A stretch of DNA of 5,823 nucleotides from RUG14199 sp045535205 (lineage in GTDB: Bacteria; Bacillota; Clostridia; Oscillospirales; CAG-272). How positions within the stretch are numbered: position 1 is the stretch's first letter; each line of letters begins with the position of its first letter. The DNA lies in contig JAZSLF010000149.1 in NCBI GenBank assembly GCA_045535205.1, positions 1-5,823 on the forward strand. The letters are read 5' to 3'. The notes under the pieces are model-generated. The model was given only the letters and a program-made list of their open reading frames with translations, was not told where the DNA came from and did no database searches. Of this stretch, positions 5,075 through 5,823 are shown one piece after another. Both the position numbers and the translations under genes were made by a program.

Positions 5075-5823
5075 GTGAAAAAATTCCTATCCATTTTTTT
5101 GGCGGCACTTATGATCTTTTCAGCACTTGCTACAACAGCAATTGCTGCTCCCGCCAATCAGTGTGCTTACTTCGGTAATCACGGCGCATATCTGTATTTC
5201 CAAAATCTTCAGATTGCAGCAACCAATTCTACAGTATCCTTCGACCTTGCATGGACGGCAGACTCTAACGGTCAGCCCGAGCTCTCGCTCAACGCAGGTG
5301 CGATCGTTCTCAACGCTTCAACGATCAAAGCAGGCGGAACTTCCGTTGCATACTCCTGGGGTGCGGTTGAAGCAACTCATTGGAGAAAAGTAGAAGTTGC
5401 GTTTACATCTGCAGGCGCTACAGTTTATCTTGACGGCGCGGAAACAGCTTCCTTCTCCGGTGTTTCTGCACGTACAAATGATTTTATCTTCATAGGTTAT
5501 CCCGGAGAGATCTTTGTTGATAATTTCAAGGTAACTTCAGGCGGTGTTGAAACAAATTTCATCGATTTTGATGACGAAGGTACATACCTCAATCATAAAA
5601 GCTCTGACACCAGCACACTTCGTACAACCGTAGCAGAAGGCTCTTACTACGATTACGAAGAAGTAATTCTTCCCGATAACGTTGCATACGTATTCGACAG
5701 CGAAACTGACTGTGCAGCTCTCACTATCGGCTCCGAAGAAACTATTCTTATCGGTGACCTTACAGGCGACGGAATTATCAACGCAAGAGATATTCTCAAG
5801 ATGAAGAGAGTTACCATTCACGG
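5075..5823 (+). CDS. Secreted dockerin-containing protein with a small beta-sandwich-like domain (3' truncated by window)
   Basis: The frame is open from GTG 5075 to the edge, giving 249 codons and two bases. Residues 1-24 form a classical signal peptide: M-KK, a hydrophobic core, then ATTAIA with likely cleavage after A24. Residues about 30-155 are strand-rich with few charges and contain ATVYLDGAETASF (115-127) and IFVDNFKVTSGG (146-157). This resembles LamG/concanavalin-like sandwich domains that bind carbohydrate or surface ligands, but the family is not certain. A linker with many D/E/T residues (162-222) leads to GDLTGDGIINARDILKMKR (227-245). That is the first calcium-binding repeat of a type I-like dockerin (D228, T230, D232, N236, D239), which docks to cohesins on scaffoldin or cell-surface proteins. 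The second repeat must lie beyond the window. No catalytic domain is visible. The gene has its own strong promoter. Confidence 0.85.
   Translation, partial: MKKFLSIFLAALMIFSALATTAIAAPANQCAYFGNHGAYLYFQNLQIAATNSTVSFDLAWTADSNGQPELSLNAGAIVLNASTIKAGGTSVAYSWGAVEATHWRKVEVAFTSAGATVYLDGAETASFSGVSARTNDFIFIGYPGEIFVDNFKVTSGGVETNFIDFDDEGTYLNHKSSDTSTLRTTVAEGSYYDYEEVILPDNVAYVFDSETDCAALTIGSEETILIGDLTGDGIINARDILKMKRVTIH
5753..5823 (+). other. Dockerin first repeat (domain within the secreted protein)
   Basis: The calcium loop has the pattern D-x-T-x-D-G-x-x-N-x-x-D, followed by the helix ILKMKR. Standard dockerins usually have N or D at the third loop position; T is a seen variant in GDLTGDG-type dockerins of Ruminococcaceae (family knowledge). 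Helix positions that set cohesin specificity are partly present, but the duplicate repeat is cut off. Confidence 0.8.

Noticed and set aside
5127..5393. An 88-codon plus-strand open frame inside the dockerin-protein gene
   Set aside because: It is in a different frame from the signal-peptide/dockerin reading, which has a ribosome binding site and clear domain motifs.
5537..5821. A 94-codon minus-strand open frame at the right edge
   Set aside because: It is antisense to the dockerin-protein gene, with no family motif and no ribosome binding site.
1..5823. CRISPR array, tRNA/rRNA genes, insertion sequences, riboswitches, prophage genes
   Set aside because: No regularly spaced repeats, cloverleaf-like sequence, transposase motifs or terminal inverted repeats were seen, and no leader is long enough and structured enough for a known riboswitch.

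Overview
The window looks like chromosome from a Gram-positive gut-type Clostridia, most plausibly a member of the Oscillospiraceae (Ruminococcaceae). The reasons are strong AGGAGGTGAT-like ribosome binding sites, TTGAnn/TAtAAT-type promoters, U-tailed hairpin terminators, moderate GC in genes with very AT-rich intergenic DNA, and a secreted protein carrying a dockerin repeat. The assignment is an inference; there is no marker gene here.

Layout. (1) Bases 1-79 hold the last 25 codons of a plus-strand gene of unknown identity, closed by tandem in-frame stops. (2) A perfect 12-bp hairpin at 101-131 separates it from a leftward operon and probably terminates both directions. (3) The leftward operon runs from 3291 down to 181. 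Its order is an unrecognised 427-residue protein with two C-terminal membrane helices, then an RNA 2',3'-cyclic phosphodiesterase/2'-5' ligase-like protein (ThpR), which overlaps the first gene by 4 bases, then a Gfo/Idh/MocA-family oxidoreductase 28 bases further on. (4) A 137-bp divergent promoter region (3292-3428) carries two back-to-back sigma-A-type promoters with an identical 11-bp extended -10 element. (5) A rightward MATE-family multidrug/toxin exporter (3429-4859) ends in a strong terminator. (6) An AT-rich intergenic region holds a near-consensus promoter that drives a GTG-started, secreted, dockerin-bearing protein running off the right edge (5075 onward).

How the genes relate. 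Overlap and close spacing suggest that the three leftward genes share one transcript, but no common pathway is obvious. They combine RNA end processing or repair, a sugar/cyclitol-type dehydrogenase, and an unknown membrane-anchored protein. The MATE exporter and the dockerin protein each have their own promoter and terminator boundaries and look like single-gene units as far as the window shows. I found no tRNA, rRNA, CRISPR array, insertion sequence or phage gene. The most unusual items are the unrecognised operon leader protein, the mirror-symmetric divergent promoter pair, an orphan strong ribosome binding site with a six-codon ORF at the operon's 3' end, and the dockerin protein, which shows no recognisable catalytic domain within the window.
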